The translations under genes and the position numbers were made by a program. DNA of 64,000 bases, from positions 2,542,001 through 2,606,000 of the forward strand of contig PUFA01000068.1 in the NCBI GenBank assembly GCA_003508835.1. The letters run 5' to 3'. Positions within the stretch are counted from its first letter, which is position 1, and the number at the start of each line of letters is the position of its first letter. Below, one piece after another: positions 10,651 through 23,489 of this stretch. The notes beneath the pieces were generated by a model. The model saw only the letters and a program-made list of their open reading frames with translations. It did no database searches and was not told the DNA's origin. Source of the DNA: Eonycteris spelaea. Its lineage: Eukaryota; Chordata; Mammalia; Chiroptera; Pteropodidae.

Positions 10651-13600
10651 GGAGCTGAAGTCAAAAGAAAAAAATGGAAATTTCTCTATGGCTCCTTTCA
10701 GCATACTGTATATCCACTTGTGTTTTATAAATTAAAAAATGCCATTCTCCATTGATGATTTTTAACTTTATGATTTGCAAAAACCCATTTTTATTGTTTG
10801 GGCTAGTAGCCAATATAAAATGGAAATAAATGTGAGCACTGGCCAGCTGTTTTTAAATTATAAAATCTTAAAGTCTATTCAGAAATGTATTGAGAGAATC
10901 CACCTTTAGCTTCAGTTTATCTGGACTTGACAATCTCCACAACCTAAACCCACTAAAATCCACACCTTCATAGTCATTTAATTCTAACCTATGATCACAG
11001 AAATTGAATCCCTAAAGAATCTCAATTTCACTATTTTGGCTAACTCTAATTCTTTAACTTTATAAAATTCTTTTTGAATGAATGTTGACAAAGCAAGTAG
11101 CTAAGGTTCAAAAAAAAAAAAAAAGAAAAAATCAAAATTAGTTCCACATTTATGTGGCAGGGGAAAAGCAGTGTCCCCAGGAGGGAGGAAGCAGTTTCCC
11201 TTACCCTCACCTCAAGAGCTGGACTCCTCGGGAATGAGATCCTTGGGAAAAGCAGAGGCCTCTGGGAGTAGATGGGTACATAGTACTTGCAACTGGAGCC
11301 CTGATTAAAAAAAAAAAAAAATGGGCCTGACATTTTTGAAGGCTGGGGTAAGGAGAGTGGCTCAAATATTATAATTTCGGATCTTCAAATAGTTTTTCAA
11401 GAGGTGGAAACTTTAGTCATCTTGAGGCAGAGTCATCTTTGGTTTAGAAAAAATGATCAAAATATATGAGGTTAGATATACTAATATTGAGCCAGACTCT
11501 TTTCTGGAATGGAAGTTTGACAGCTGTGACTCCAGAGATATAAGCTTTTCCTCATAATAATATTAAAAGCTGCCTTTATTATGGGCAGAGCTACATCCCT
11601 GTAGTTTATGATGCTTTTGGAGAAATATTTGCTTTAAGGTGTGGGTGTAGACTCCCTCAGCCTGTATGGTATTGTTTATTTTAGTAGAAATGCTGTGCTT
11701 CCTATTTAAAAGCTTCTCACAGAAGATTGGGAGTGAAGACTTTAGGACTACAGGAAAACTATAATTCTGGTTTTTTACTTTATGTGCATAAAATGCTATA
11801 AAAAGAAACAGGACTGGGCTAGGCTTAGTACAAGAAGACTGGCCTGTTATTTCACACGTGGAAATACTCAGACACAGACTTGGGGAATGTACTCCATTGA
11901 ATATTTTGCTTTTATGCGATGATCTTGCAGAGGCCGTAGGAACGAACCTCACCCCATGAGTGCGTGTGTGTGTGTGCTCGCACAGGGGATTGTGGAGGTG
12001 GGGGTGGCTAGAGTTTCCCCACAGGAAGTGGACAGAAAATGAGGACCGGGGAGACAGGCCTGAGATGAGAGAGACTACAGAGAAAATGTGCTATCCTGGA
12101 GCTTCCGGAGCTTGGGGTCTGGACTTTCAGTAGGGCAAATCGCTGGAGGTCACCCCCAAAGGGAGAAGATAAGCATACAGTGTCAGATAGCCCAGCCTGG
12201 GAAATAGGCCTATGACAGCCTGTGCTTTGGCTTGTGGACTCTGATCATTCAGAATTCATAGCCATTTTTAAGTTTGTTGGTTTTATAATTCCTTTCTCTT
12301 ATCCTTAACCAATTTGTAAAATTTTGTTAAACATTGCAGCCTAGTCCCTGCCATGATGTGAGAAATTAAGGGAAGGGTCTCTGTCCCCCTTTAAGATCAT
12401 TTAGTAAAGGGGATAAGAGCTTTTCCTTGAGGCCAGTGTAGCTGGGGTGGCTCCAACTGTAGAATGGCAGGAGGTGAGGGGCAACAGTGCGGGAGCTGTG
12501 ATGAGCAATCTGAAACCACAGAGGTGGCTGGGACAGTATAGATTTGTGGAACAACAGGGACGTGCTGCTGGGAGCAACTGGAAAGTGCAAAGACCTACTT
12601 GTGGAAAGGAGCCTCGTAAAAGGTAAGACTTCCTGTCATCAGACAAGATGAAAGTTTGAGCCATAGTAATGTGGACATTGTATTAGGCAAACCTGACCTC
12701 ATTTTTAATTATAGTCTGGTGAGGTCTGGGAGACTTGGTATGTGTGTCTGGAGCACTATAAAATGTAGGCTTTCTGCCTTAGTAGGCCTATTTAAAATAA
12801 GGTTTGCAGAATACAAAAGCAGGCCTAATATGGGTTCGCAACAAAATTAGTGGAAATAATATTGATCACATTCTGTTTATCCATTTGTTACTTATCATGT
12901 CCTGGATCCCAACATGTACCAAGCAATACAGCAGAAAAGCAGATCCACTTGGAGCTGGTATAAATGGAGCTGGTATAAATGGCCCCTCAAATCTCAAGTA
13001 GAATTATCATCACATATTCAATTCTCCTAATTAAAGGAAAAGTGACTTGAACCCCTTACGCTTGACTAATGTGGAATCTTAAGTCACTTTCTTTAGGCCT
13101 CTTTCCCTTCTTCTGGATCTTCTGAGAACACTGGAGGGCATACACTATTCACTTAGGAGGGCCATTTGATTTCTACTTCAAGCTAAAATAAGCCCCAGTA
13201 TCCAGTGTCCACGCTAGTCCTTGGTGCCACAATGTGTCACTATTTAAAGTTGGATCCCCATTGTTGGCCAGGCACTGTCAAATGCTGCTGCCTTCCTTAT
13301 TCACTGCGTAGGCCAGCACGGTACCTCAGTGAAGGGTGATTTCATGAGAGACTGTATTCTCTCAATGCCGGGACCAACAGAGAATGGCCCTTTGCTGGAT
13401 ATCCCAGTCTGTGTCATTTAGTGTTTGGTTCTTTCCATTACACGCAACCATTTTCTTTCAAGCCCCACCACCACCCCTGTGATACTTCATACATACTGGC
13501 TCAGGTGTCAACCCTTCACAGACTGCAAAATCACCTGCCATTCCAGTCCCAGGGGTCCCACCAGAGGCCAGCCCACTTTCCCTTTCCACCATAAAAATGC

Positions 13601-13860
13601 AACAGTTATTTTCATTCCTCTCGCAGACAGCAGACCCTTTTATGACCTCAGTTGAAGCGACTACCTATGTGGTCTCCAGGGCCACCACTGTCCTCATAGC
13701 AGTTTTCTGTTGACTCAAGGTCCTTCTTTGACAATAGGATTTAGAAAGTTTGCTCTGGTCACCTAGTCTTTAGTGCACAAATCTCATTCACTATTTTAAC
13801 ACTAAATTGCTATCTTTGCATGCCCTTAGACAAAAGATTTGGGAACCTTCATAATGAGTT
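10651..13860. other. Intergenic, no gene seen
   Basis: Three kilobases of mixed composition, with 14-15-base A runs at 11110-11124 and 11306-11320 and a short GT run near 11963-11975. At 12951-12980 a 15-bp unit (GGAGCTGGTATAAAT) is tandemly duplicated without mismatch. Open frames such as 11563-11952 (minus) and 13425-13655 (plus) have no recognisable domains and are not called as genes. Confidence 0.45.
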
Positions 13861-13864
13861 TAAT

Positions 13865-14080
13865 GCTTACCAAAATATCCCAGGCTTTTACCCTACTGGA
13901 GATTCTGATCCAGTGGGCTTCTGTTGGACCTAGGAATCTCTATTTTTCCAAGCAGTTTCATTATGACAAGAAGTTTATGTGAGGAGAAAAACCACAGTTG
14001 ATTAATAAGAATCCATCCCATTGTTTAATTCAGTAATTTCCAACACTAAACATTGGGATCACCTAGGAAGCTTTTGCTCC
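13865..14080 (-). mobile_element. MER20-like hAT fragments
   Basis: Pieces at about 13865-13940 ('GGAGATTCTGATCCAGTGGG ... GGAATCTCTATTTTTCC') and 14034-14080 ('ACATTGGGATCACCTAGGAAGC') resemble blocks of MER20. They are short and diverged, so this is a tentative call. Confidence 0.4.
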
Positions 14081-14109
14081 TACAAAGCTGCCGTGTACCG
14101 ATCTTTGAT

Positions 14110-14300
14110 TATTTTTTAACTTTTAATTTTTAATTTTTTAATTTTTAAAAATTTGATTATAGTGTCATTGGTTAACAAAATCCAGTAAGTTTCAGGTGTA
14201 TAATTTAGCAGTAAGGCAATATATATATTGCACTGTGTGTCCACTGCCTATATAGTTAGATTTCTTTCTGTCACCACATATTTGACTCCTTTTACTTATT
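14110..14300 (-). mobile_element. L1 3' UTR fragment, antisense
   Basis: Read on the minus strand, this resembles the 3' UTR of the L1 at 634-1665: both have a 'GGTGACAGAAAGAAATCTAA' block and 'TTTTGTTAACCAATG' near the tail. This copy is therefore a relative inserted in the opposite direction. The T-rich start near 14110 is the complement of its tail. Confidence 0.78.
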
Positions 14301-15900
14301 TGATTTTTTATTTGGAAATAATCTCAATCTTATAGAAAAGTTTCAAGATGAGTACAAAAAAACTTTTTTTTCTGAACTATTTAAGAGTTAGTTGTTATTT
14401 GGTGCCCTAGGACTCTAAAATACTTTAGTATTTCCTACAAACAAGGACCTTTGTTTTTTTTTTTTTTTACATAACCAAAGAAACGCATCAAAACCAGGAA
14501 TATTAACATCAATATTTCATGACCCTCTACTTCTCAGATCCCATTATTTTGTGATTGTTCATGAAACATCCTTTAAAGTAAAAGAATAAAAGATCATGTA
14601 CTGTATTTGTCATGTCTCTTTAGTCTTCTGATTCTGAAAACAGTTCCTCAGTCTTTCCTTGATTTATACAATCTTGTTATTTTTAATTTACAGGCCATTA
14701 TTTTGTAAAATGACCCCCGATTTGGTTTTCTGGTTTTCTCATGATTAGATTCTGGTTATGCACCTCTGAAAGAAATATCTTAAAAGTGATGCCATGTTCT
14801 TCTCACTGCATTCTATTAGGTGGCACACAAATTTGATTTGTCCAATTACTGGTTAGGGGTACTATGATCAGTTGATTAAGATGGTGTCTGGTAGGCTTGT
14901 CCACTATAAGGTTATTTTTTTTCTGTCTGTAATTAATAAGTTTTTAAGTGGGAGAGAACCCTAAGATTATGTAAATATCCAGTTCCTCATCACACTTTCT
15001 ATTTATTTGTATCAGGAAATAATCATTGATTCCTATTTTATCCAACAAGTCATAAACCATCACTATCATAACGTATTTTGATGCTCAAATTGTTCCAGGT
15101 ATGGCCAGTGGGAGCTCTTTCAAGCTGTCTCTTGTGCTCTTTAGACATGTTCCCATTATTTTTTAGTGCTCACTTGTTTATTCAGCACAAGATGTCTGGG
15201 TTCATTTTTTTACTTTCACTGCCCCAGCACTGAAATCAGCCAATCCTGCAAAGAACTCCGGTTCCTTTTAGTAAAGAATAGTATATAGAAATCAAGCTTC
15301 TAAGTATGCTTCCTTGCTACTGGGTGTTGCTATTCCCAAGCCCTTCAAATGAACAGAACTAAGATATTATTCATAAATATTTATACATATACAGTATTTA
15401 CATCTATATTTCTGTATCTAGTTCTATACTGAAAATGATGAAAACCTCCAATTCCAATTCAACACCATGAAATTCATTTTAGCTTTCTCTTGTTCCATAT
15501 TTGTAACTCTGCTAGTAAGAGACCTCCCATCAATAAATTTACTCATTTACTAATGTCTCCTCACCCTGGTCCCCCAACACCCATGTAGATACCCCACTTA
15601 CCCCACAGGGGCACTGACACTCCATTTAAGCAGGAAGATGCTGCACTGAGACCCCCTCATCTTGCTTGGACACCTCATGGAGACATGCTTCTGACTCTGT
15701 TAGGTTCTGACACTCCACCGCAGGTCATGCTCTGTGCTTCAACCCCGATGTGAATGCCTGCCTCACTCTGCTCGATCTTTGATATCCATGCTGCATCACC
15801 CTCCCATCCAGATATTCTCCTCGTCTGGCTCAATCTTTGTCATTCCACGCTGGGTCTCTGCCCTGCCACCGCCATGTGGATGCCTACCGTGTTCGGATCC
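14300..15900 (-). mobile_element. Old L1ME-type 3' UTR, antisense
   Basis: A long diverged stretch whose order of blocks matches the 3' UTR of old L1ME/L1M elements in reverse: 'TTTGGAAATAATCTCAATCTTATAGAAAAG', 'TTTCTCATGATTAGATTCTGGTTATGC', 'TGATTCCTATTTTATCC'. The C-rich part at about 15540-15880, with repeated 'CCATGTGGATGCC'-like units, also fits that UTR. No coding part is preserved. Confidence 0.6.
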
Positions 15901-16337
15901 AGTTAATGGCTTTGGACTGAATAGTTCAGGAAGGAAAACAATGGGATTTGAGAATAACTATAGTGGCATATCAGTATTTGTGTTTTTAAATGCCCCCCCC
16001 CCCGGAGACTCTGATAATAGCCATGTTTGTGGTCCATTTGACTTAAAACTCTTATAGCAGGGAAGGCTGAGGAAAAACCACTTTAATTGAACACTTACTA
16101 AATACTGTTCATTATATCAAGTCGAGACAGTTACATAGAAAAATAAGATACCAATCTTGCTCTGAGGATCTGACAATTCAGAAGAGGTTGAAAAACAGAA
16201 CTAGAACGCATGGAGTAACTTGATGTATGTGTAAATGCTACAAGGAGCAAAGCAAAAATAATTCATTCTATCTGGGGAGTTGGGGAAAACTAATAGTTGA
16301 GCTGGGTTTTGAAGGATGAATAGGAATTTACCATGAG

Positions 16338-16441
16338 AAAAAGAAGAAGGAGGAGAGGAGGAGGAGGAGGAGGAGGAGGAGGAGGAGGAGGAGGAGGAGG
16401 AGGAGGAGGAGAAGGAGAAGGAGAAGAAGAAGAAGAAGAAA
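16338..16441 (+). repeat. Purine-only GGA/GAA tract
   Basis: About 104 bp of pure G and A on the + strand: AAG units, then some 18-20 GGA units, then GGAGAA and AAG units. The opposite strand is all pyrimidine. Such mirror-symmetric tracts can form triplex (H-DNA) structures, and runs of GGA can form tetrads. Repeated frames give poly-Pro or poly-Ser 'ORFs' that are not genes. Confidence 0.95.
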
Positions 16442-16799
16442 ATTTGTAACAGCAGGAACTACTTATGTAAGGTAAGGTGCAGGCATGAAAGCTAAACTCT
16501 TTATTAAACATGAGAATCTCCCATGAACATTATCATTTGGGTGTGAGTTATCCATTCAGATCAACCAATGTGATATTGTATATTGGTCCATTAAAACCTG
16601 CCAGTCAGTCTTTTGAGGGCAATATCTCATAAACAAGGGCATAATACTATACCACTCAATTTGTTTGTTAAAAAGATCAATACATTCTACTCTTAAAATT
16701 TGAAATATTCTAGAAACCGTACAATGTAGAAAGTTAAAACCCCCTTTAATTCCATCTCTCACAAATAACCACAGTAATAATTTATTGTATTTTCCTCAT

Positions 16800-17230
16800 G
16801 AATTTTTCTTTGCATACACTACCAACTATGTGTGGATGTATTTACATTTCCCCGCCCCCCCCAAAGTGAATGTGTGACACTTATCAGTTTAAACTTGTTA
16901 CTTTTAACTTTATATTTCTTGGATAGCTTTCTATATTAGTACATATAATTATATTCAGTTCTTTTTAAAAATAGTTTTTTATTTTATTTTAATCATTTTT
17001 CTTCATTTATTCATATACTACATGAATTTTCAGTGTATAAAAGTGATATATGTAAATCAATAGACTGCCAACACCCCAACCTAATTATACTCCTTTCCCA
17101 AAGGTAACCGGTATTGCCTGTTGGCACGTGTCCTCCCACTTTTTCCTTATGCATTTATACACATGCATGCACACGCATGTGTGCGATTGGGTTTACTTTT
17201 TCATAAATGGAATGATGGACAATGTGGAGT
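16800..17230 (-). mobile_element. Ancient L1M fragment, antisense
   Basis: The minus strand matches old L1 3' material. On the + strand, 'ACTCCTTTCCCAAAGGTAACC' and 'TTACTTTTTCATAAATGGAATGATGG' are characteristic blocks of the reversed L1M ORF2/3' junction. Divergence is high and the boundaries are approximate. Confidence 0.5.
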
Positions 17231-18335
17231 TTCAGGTATTACAAAATTTCAAAACCTGAAAGGACTGTAACCTGTCCATCGTTCCAGGTCTTCATCCTCA
17301 AAGCCCTCCTTTCTCACTTGTATTGTGGCCACTGCAAATATAACATAGGCACTGGGGATTGAGCCACATTAAAGAAAGAGGTGAATCAATAAAATCCGCT
17401 TTGGACAGCTAATTCCTCGGCTTTCTTCCCTTGGGGCTTTAGCATTGCAAAAGCAAGCTGAGGAGAAACAGATGGCAGGAAGAGGACTATAAGGGGAAAA
17501 TGTATGGGCTCCTTGGGCTCCTAAGTGCCTAGGCATTTAGGTTTAGATATAGTTCTCTCTAGGGCTCTAGACTGCTTTGCTTCTTGTAGCCAGAAGGATA
17601 GAGTTTGAAGCATGTAAGATCTTGGAAAAAGTGCAACTGAGCAAGGTCTAATCATCGGTGATTGGAAGAGAAATTCACAATAAGCGCCAAGTGGGATTTA
17701 ACTCAAAGGCATTTTGAAAGTTTGCCTCAGAGAATTAGGATTGCAGCTTTCTGCCCCAAATTTTGCCACAAATATTCTATAAGCATTTTTTAAGCCCCAG
17801 AGCCCTTAACTAATGTTATTTAAGGCAATTTTATGTGTCTAATTGTACAGATTGTTTGCTAACTTTTGAGCAAGAAATGATCTCAAAATACCCTTGTGTG
17901 TACTGATATTTCAAGGTAAGAGAATACTCTGGAAAGCTTCCCATTTTCCAAATGTAATATTTTCCAAAATAAATGTTGGAATAACTGCATGGTTGATACC
18001 ATGTGAACATTTTAATTCACACAATAATATTCTGGAGTTTATGAAAGCTTGGCCTTTTTCCAGGAGGCTTGGAAGTCTTAAAACTGGCTGTTTCTCCTCA
18101 GTGGGAGAAAAGATGGAGGATGTGAATCAGAATTGGTAAACTGGGGAGGAGATCACAAACTGGATGGAGTTAAGCAGGGAAAAGCACAGGGCAATCTTCA
18201 GTCAGAGGAAAGCCAGTTACCATTAAAGGCTTCGAAATTAGGCCCTTGGAGGAGAACTGAATGGGGAAGTTAACATCCTCCTTCTAGAGGATAGGGCTAG
18301 TATAATGAGATCCAGGTGCAATCTGTCCTTGTCCC
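17231..18335. other. Intergenic, no gene seen
   Basis: Mixed-composition DNA without a recognisable repeat or gene. The open frame at 17894-18139 has no domain I can identify. Confidence 0.45.
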
Positions 18336-18339
18336 TTCA

Positions 18340-18760
18340 GAAGCCCCCCAAACTTTCAATGCTTGTAGCCCATGTGCCTCCTCTTCCAAGGAGACTGCCT
18401 TGATGGCCATATTGCAGTCATCAGATGGCATCACACTGTCAAGATGATTTGTTTTCTTGTCCTTTGCCCCATGGTCTGTGAAATTCTTGAGACCTGGATA
18501 TAAAAGGTATACAGTAATTATGTGCTGAATGTTGACTGAATGTGTTTCTCTGGCTGGAAATATTCCCTCCCTCCTCAGAGCTCTTTGGGTACTTTGCACT
18601 TACCTCACTCATGTAATTTTTTCCTATTTTACCGTGTACTATAATTTCTGTACATTTTAGCTCCATTATTACACTCAGAATTCTTCTACAGCAGAGATGA
18701 GATAGTGCATGTAAAGCATATCCCAGGTCAGCTGAATAAATGATAGCTATTATTATTTTT
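18340..18760 (+). mobile_element. L2 3' fragment followed by a MIR end
   Basis: About 18340-18545 shows L2 landmarks ('TGCCTCCTCTTCCAAGGAGAC', 'AAATTCTTGAGACC', 'TACAGTAATTATGTGCTGAA'). About 18690-18760 shows the MIR 3' end ('GTAAAGCATATCCCAGG ... TAAATGATAGCTATTATTA'). Both are old, mammal-wide families. Confidence 0.6.
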
Positions 18761-20395
18761 GTAATGGGATGCCTGGAGGAGCAGAAAATAAATTTTAAAA
18801 AAAAGCTTCAGAGAATCACTTTAAAGCAGGTCTGTTTTCCAAGAGTCACTTGAGTAATCTTTCTTAATTATAAAACTACAAGAGACTTACTGCCTTGGAA
18901 TAAGGGGATAATAGGGTGTCTTAGTCTTGAAATATCTGCTCTTTCCCATTTCTTTTGGATAGAAAGCTGGGGTTGGGGTTAGGCAGAGGAGTTAGTGCTG
19001 AGTTACACCACTCCAGGGGGCACCACTCATATTGTAATCTATTGTGATAGATGTCTACACTCTTTGAAGATGCGCTCTGAGGGATACCATTCCTTCTAAA
19101 TACAATATGGATGGTGTCCCTGGAGTTGTGCAAGGAGGTGGCCCTGACAAGAGTAAAGGAAAGGGGCTCTGACACTTTTTCTTTGAAGTTCAAGATTATA
19201 GGACCTCAAATGGATTGGGATGGTGCTCATGATATCTGTTACAGGAAAGAAGATGAAGACTCCAGAGAGGCATTTACCGTAGAGAAGGGCTATCTTTGGA
19301 GGGCTGGGCCCAGCAGTTTTCTGACTGAGGATGCCATTGGGAAACAATGAGAGAACACCTGGAGTGTGTACTAAGTGAGCTGAGGAGCTGAACCTCGAAG
19401 GCAAACACTGAATCATGCAGCCAGGGCAGGATCTGGACCAGCAACAATATTACCTTAGCAGCAGTCAAGCCCAGTAGACTGTGAAGGAGCAGCAGGGACC
19501 CAGTGTGGCAGAAACAGAACAGATACTTTTGGATTGACCAACTCAACAGTTTTCTCTCAACCTGGCTTTTGAAAGTGGGTTATAACCCTTTAGATGAAGG
19601 AAATGTTTTTGAATTCTTGAATAATTCAATGGAGAGAAATATTGGACTTACTGCTAATGGAAGCATATGGGATAGAACAGTTAATTGAAGAAAATAAAGA
19701 GATGTGATTATACTTGGACTTCAGGATAATAAATGAGGTCATAATGGTTTTATTTTCTTTAGCACCTTTATCAGTTAGCTTTGCACACTCAGAGTATCTG
19801 GTTCACAGCTGGCATATGATGGGTGACCCATGAGACCAAGGGATCTCAAAAGTCCACTTTCTTAATAAAATTGAGAATTCAGGTCTTTTCAGATTGAGTC
19901 TGGAGAGAACTCAAAGTCCCAGTATAAAAAAACTCCTGGGCCACCTCAAGAATGGACCTTAATCCCCACAGAAACACTATAACCAAAACACACTCTGGGC
20001 TGCCTCTAGCAGAGGTCAGAAATCCCAAGGCAGATGTGGAGCTCTTCTTCCTGGGTGCTCTGTATTTCACCAGCTGCTCTTTCTTCAGGGTCCAGGAAGT
20101 TGAGACTGGTGTCTTCATTTCACTTCAAGGTCATTGTCCTGTAGAGTGTGCACTCAGCTTATGTCAAAGACAGATCAGCTAGCTGGCTGAATCCGAAGTT
20201 CTGACATTAAAAGAATTGATTCCAGACATGAGATCAGAGTGACAATTCCAGGACACTAGTACCTTCTGATTTTATTTGTGTGTGTGATTTTTATTATTAA
20301 AAATTAGGTATATCATATCTGGAGAAACATTACATTTATAATTTTATAACCATACAGACAAGAGTACCCTCTGGCCCCACCTTTTCTTCCGACCC
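18761..20395. other. Intergenic, no gene seen
   Basis: Several overlapping short open frames on both strands (18921-20182) have no recognisable domains, shared frame continuity or splice pattern. I regard them as chance frames in a locally less A+T-rich region. Confidence 0.45.
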
Positions 20396-20399
20396 CAGT

Positions 20400-20625
20400 G
20401 TGGTGATCAAGATCATAGGCTTTGGTCAATCAGCATTGGGTCTGAATTATGTTTTTGCAACCTATTAGTTTAGTAATCTTCAGTAACTCACTTAACTTTC
20501 AAATATGCTTCTGGTATATAAAAGGGGATTATAAGTACACAAAGTATAATCCCCTGGAAATGAGAAATTATATGTCAGGCACCGTTCCTGACAGAAGACA
20601 TACTCAGTAAATGTTAGTTATCTAC
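20400..20625 (+). mobile_element. MIR SINE
   Basis: The MIR core order is visible: a tRNA-like head near 20400-20450, a 'AACTCACTTAACTTTC' block, a 'GGCACCGTTCCTGAC' block and the 'ACTCAGTAAATGTTAG' end. Diverged but nearly full length. Confidence 0.65.
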
Positions 20626-20695
20626 TATATGAATTCCTTTGTCACCGAACTCTTCTCTGCTCCCTTTTACTCCTTGAACCCACTGCAAAAGCGAC

Positions 20696-20723
20696 AAAAA
20701 AAAAAAAAAAAAAAAAAAAAAAA
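20696..20723 (+). repeat. Poly-A run of 28
   Basis: Uninterrupted adenines. No retroposon body is recognisable directly upstream, so it may be an orphan tail or a simple homopolymer. Confidence 0.9.
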
Positions 20724-21027
20724 TTAAACCCTCAAATTTTGATTTAACATTTGTCTTTGTTACCATATAACTCTTTCTTAAATGCATAACCAGTTAGACA
20801 TATTTGCAGTAATACTATTGACTTTTATATTTGACATTTTTTTCTTTTTAATATATTTGACATTTTAATCTGATATTATGCCATGCCTATTGTGTGCCAT
20901 GTTGTTTTATTTTTTGTTTATTTGTGCCCACTTTTTCTCACTGACTCAAGTACTAACAGCCTGATATATCCTAATGCAATTCTCATGAAATCATATATAA
21001 ATTATAGGTAGATAGATGATGATGATA

Positions 21028-21057
21028 GCTAACTAGCTAGCTAGCTAGCTAGCTAGC

Positions 21058-21088
<31 letters not shown>
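21028..21088. repeat. Compound tetranucleotide microsatellite (CTAG)n(ACAG)n
   Basis: GATA-like and GAT units near 21008-21027 lead into about eight CTAG-phase units to 21060, then seven ACAG units to 21088. The CTAG/AGCT part is its own reverse complement, so the two strands are interchangeable there. Confidence 0.93.
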
Positions 21089-22055
21089 CTAGAACTATAG
21101 ATCATTGTTTTATAAAAATGTATCACACTACACTTTTCTGATATTTGCTTTTCTTATTTAATGAATCACCATGGTTGTATCTCCAGGTCAACACATTAAG
21201 GACCAATTCATTAAAAATATACCTGCCAAATATGATGTGTCACAGTTAATTCTACTTTCATTTACTGATGGACTTTCAGGGTTTTCAAGATTTTCCAGCA
21301 GTTCATAGCTATGACACATAATTTAAGAGTGTTCCTCAATGTGGTCTGAAAGTACTTCAAGTCTGAATTTTTCTTGTTTAATGAACCTAGCCCAAAAGGG
21401 CAGTGTTCTTGAACTATACACAATAGCAATAATAACTCATGGCCATTTTGACACAGAATTGCTGTCAAGTTTTCACAGTAATAAATATCCTAATTCTCTA
21501 TCTTTTTTTTTTTTCAAGAGGATGTCAGCGACTCTTTCTGTGAAAGCAATTAAGCCCAGAGAAAAGCCAAGTTTGTTGTTGTTGTTGTTTTGTTTTGTTT
21601 TTACAAAGGACAGTAAGTGAGCATTTCATGTTATTGAGCCACTGATTGAGGAATCCATTCTGCATTCTCTGAGCTGTTCTGTTGGAGCATGCAATGAACA
21701 TTCTAAAGACAAGTTTACACTAAATTCCAATTTAACATGGATTCAAATTAACAGAAAGATCAAATATTTGAAACATCTTCTGCAGACTACTTCTGCGATT
21801 AAGAGACATAAAAGCAACAGTCAGCAGGCAGGACGATTTTCTGAAGCTCCTTTTAGGGAATGTTGAAGAATCAGTCCACATTCAATTCTACAGAACCCAT
21901 TCGGCATTTACGAGCACTTGCTATGCACAGGCATCATCCTAGATATTGGTGGGGGTGGAGCACAACAAGAAATATGGCAAGATTAGGGCACTCTGTGGCT
22001 AACATAATGTTAGGGAAGAAAACATCATGCAAGCAGTGATAAGCTACACATTATG
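21089..22055. other. Intergenic, no gene seen
   Basis: No gene. A (GTT)n run near 21571-21590 and a T-rich patch near 21504-21515 are the only simple features. Around 21900-22030 a diverged copy of a widespread ancient repeat may start. Confidence 0.4.
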
Positions 22056-22059
22056 TCTT

Positions 22060-22620
22060 TTTGTCAGGTGAGAGAAAATCCCATTCAAACTGGCTTAAAC
22101 AAACAAAAATTATTAGATCATGTAATGAAAACAGAGGTGCTGGCCTCATATGGGTCTTGATCCAAGGGTTCAATGGGACCCAACTCTCTCCATCTTCAGG
22201 ACCTGCTCTCCCAAGTGTAGGCTTTACCCTCAGACTCTGTGTGATGGCTTCTCAGAGCCCTAGGTCTATATGCTCCAAGATTCAAGTCTAACAGAAAGTA
22301 GGACTTCTTTTCCAAATAGTCTGTTGTAAGTCTTGAATGTGATTTTCAGTGGCTTGAAATTGTTTGCAAGCTTATCCCTAAACTTGCCATAGTGACTAAG
22401 GGGATGTCACGTTATAACTCATCAAAACTAAGTGACTAGCTCAGCCCTGGAATGAGGATTAAGTCAGCACTTGCCAAAGCATGTGAACTGAAGTTGAGAA
22501 AATGGGTGATTCCTCAGAGGGTGGGAAAAACAATCAGTTCTATTCCCAGAAGAGGAAAAGATGATTCAGAAACAAATATAACAGAGGAATAAGCATAGTG
22601 TGATAGGAGGATGGGTAATA
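22060..22620 (+). mobile_element. Ancient interspersed repeat, family not assigned
   Basis: The opening 'CAAACTGGCTTAAACAAACAAAAATTATTAGATCA' and the later layout (a cluster of CT-rich blocks, then a G/A-rich 3' end) are shared with the repeats at 44025-44815 and 50150-51175. I recognise the family as an abundant mammalian repeat but cannot name it without a library search. Confidence 0.5.
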
Positions 22621-22744
22621 GACATATTCTGGCTTTAAGGATCTAAGAAAGAACTACTGAAGTGAAACAGAGTTCAAATCCCTTCCTATTCTGAGAGTCT
22701 GTGATTATAGGGATTGCCCTAAAACACACAGTTATTATAAAATG

Positions 22745-22915
22745 CAGGTCGTGTGATCTAGTGCCTAAGAGTTCTTTCTTGCTCTGAAGTCTGGGTTTGA
22801 GACCCAATCTGTCTCTTATATAACCTTGGGTCTAAAGCCTGTTTGCATCTCTAACAAGGGGTAATAACAGTCAGTCCCTGCCTCATAAGTGTTACAAGTG
22901 TTAAATATGATGTTT
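22745..22915 (+). mobile_element. MIR SINE
   Basis: MIR pattern: 'GTGATCTAGTGCCTAAGAG', 'CTGGGTTTGAGACCC', 'TAACCTTGGG', 'GTAATAACAG...CCTGCCTCATAAG'. Diverged, with its 3' end missing. Confidence 0.7.
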
Positions 22916-23485
22916 ATTACAACACCCACGTATTAGGGCTAGAGCCCCAAGTTTTGAGAGAGTATATGTCTTTACATTAGCTTCCATTTCCTTTTTAGCA
23001 CACTGAAATTAATGTTCCTCCTGAACATATTAATTAAACTTCTTTTACTAAGGAAACGAATAATCTCCTAGTGGCTAAAACCAATGGCTAATTCTCAGCC
23101 TTTATTTGATTTGACTTCTGTATAATACTAACATCATTGATCACCATTCCCTCCTTCTTGAAATTCTTTAATCTATTTTTTCCAGTATGTTCCTTTTTGT
23201 ATTTTCTTTTCACCTATGTTGCCCTTCTCTGTATTATTCTGGGAATCCTCTTTATCTGCCCGCCTTTGATTTTAGGTTTTATGGTTGTCTATCTTTGTTC
23301 TTATAGTAGGTATATGATTATAATCATGACTTACCATTTGTCTTTTGAACAGTCTTCCTATGTTAGGGGAAATTCCCATATTAATGTGATAAATTTTCCA
23401 ATATAATAGCCAGTTTCTTTGCAACAATGATGTAGGCACACAATCATAGTACCATCAAACAATTCAAACCACATAAAACTTAACT
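22916..23485. other. Intergenic, A+T rich
   Basis: No gene. The open frame 23137-23406 is hydrophobic only because it is T rich (Phe/Leu/Ile codons). It has no Met-proximal signal and no known family. Confidence 0.4.
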
Positions 23486-23489
23486 AGAA

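Noticed and set aside
16290..16511. Proline-rich protein
   Set aside because: Translation of the complement of the GGA tract.
23137..23406. Small membrane protein
   Set aside because: Hydrophobicity follows from T-rich codons; no recognisable family.
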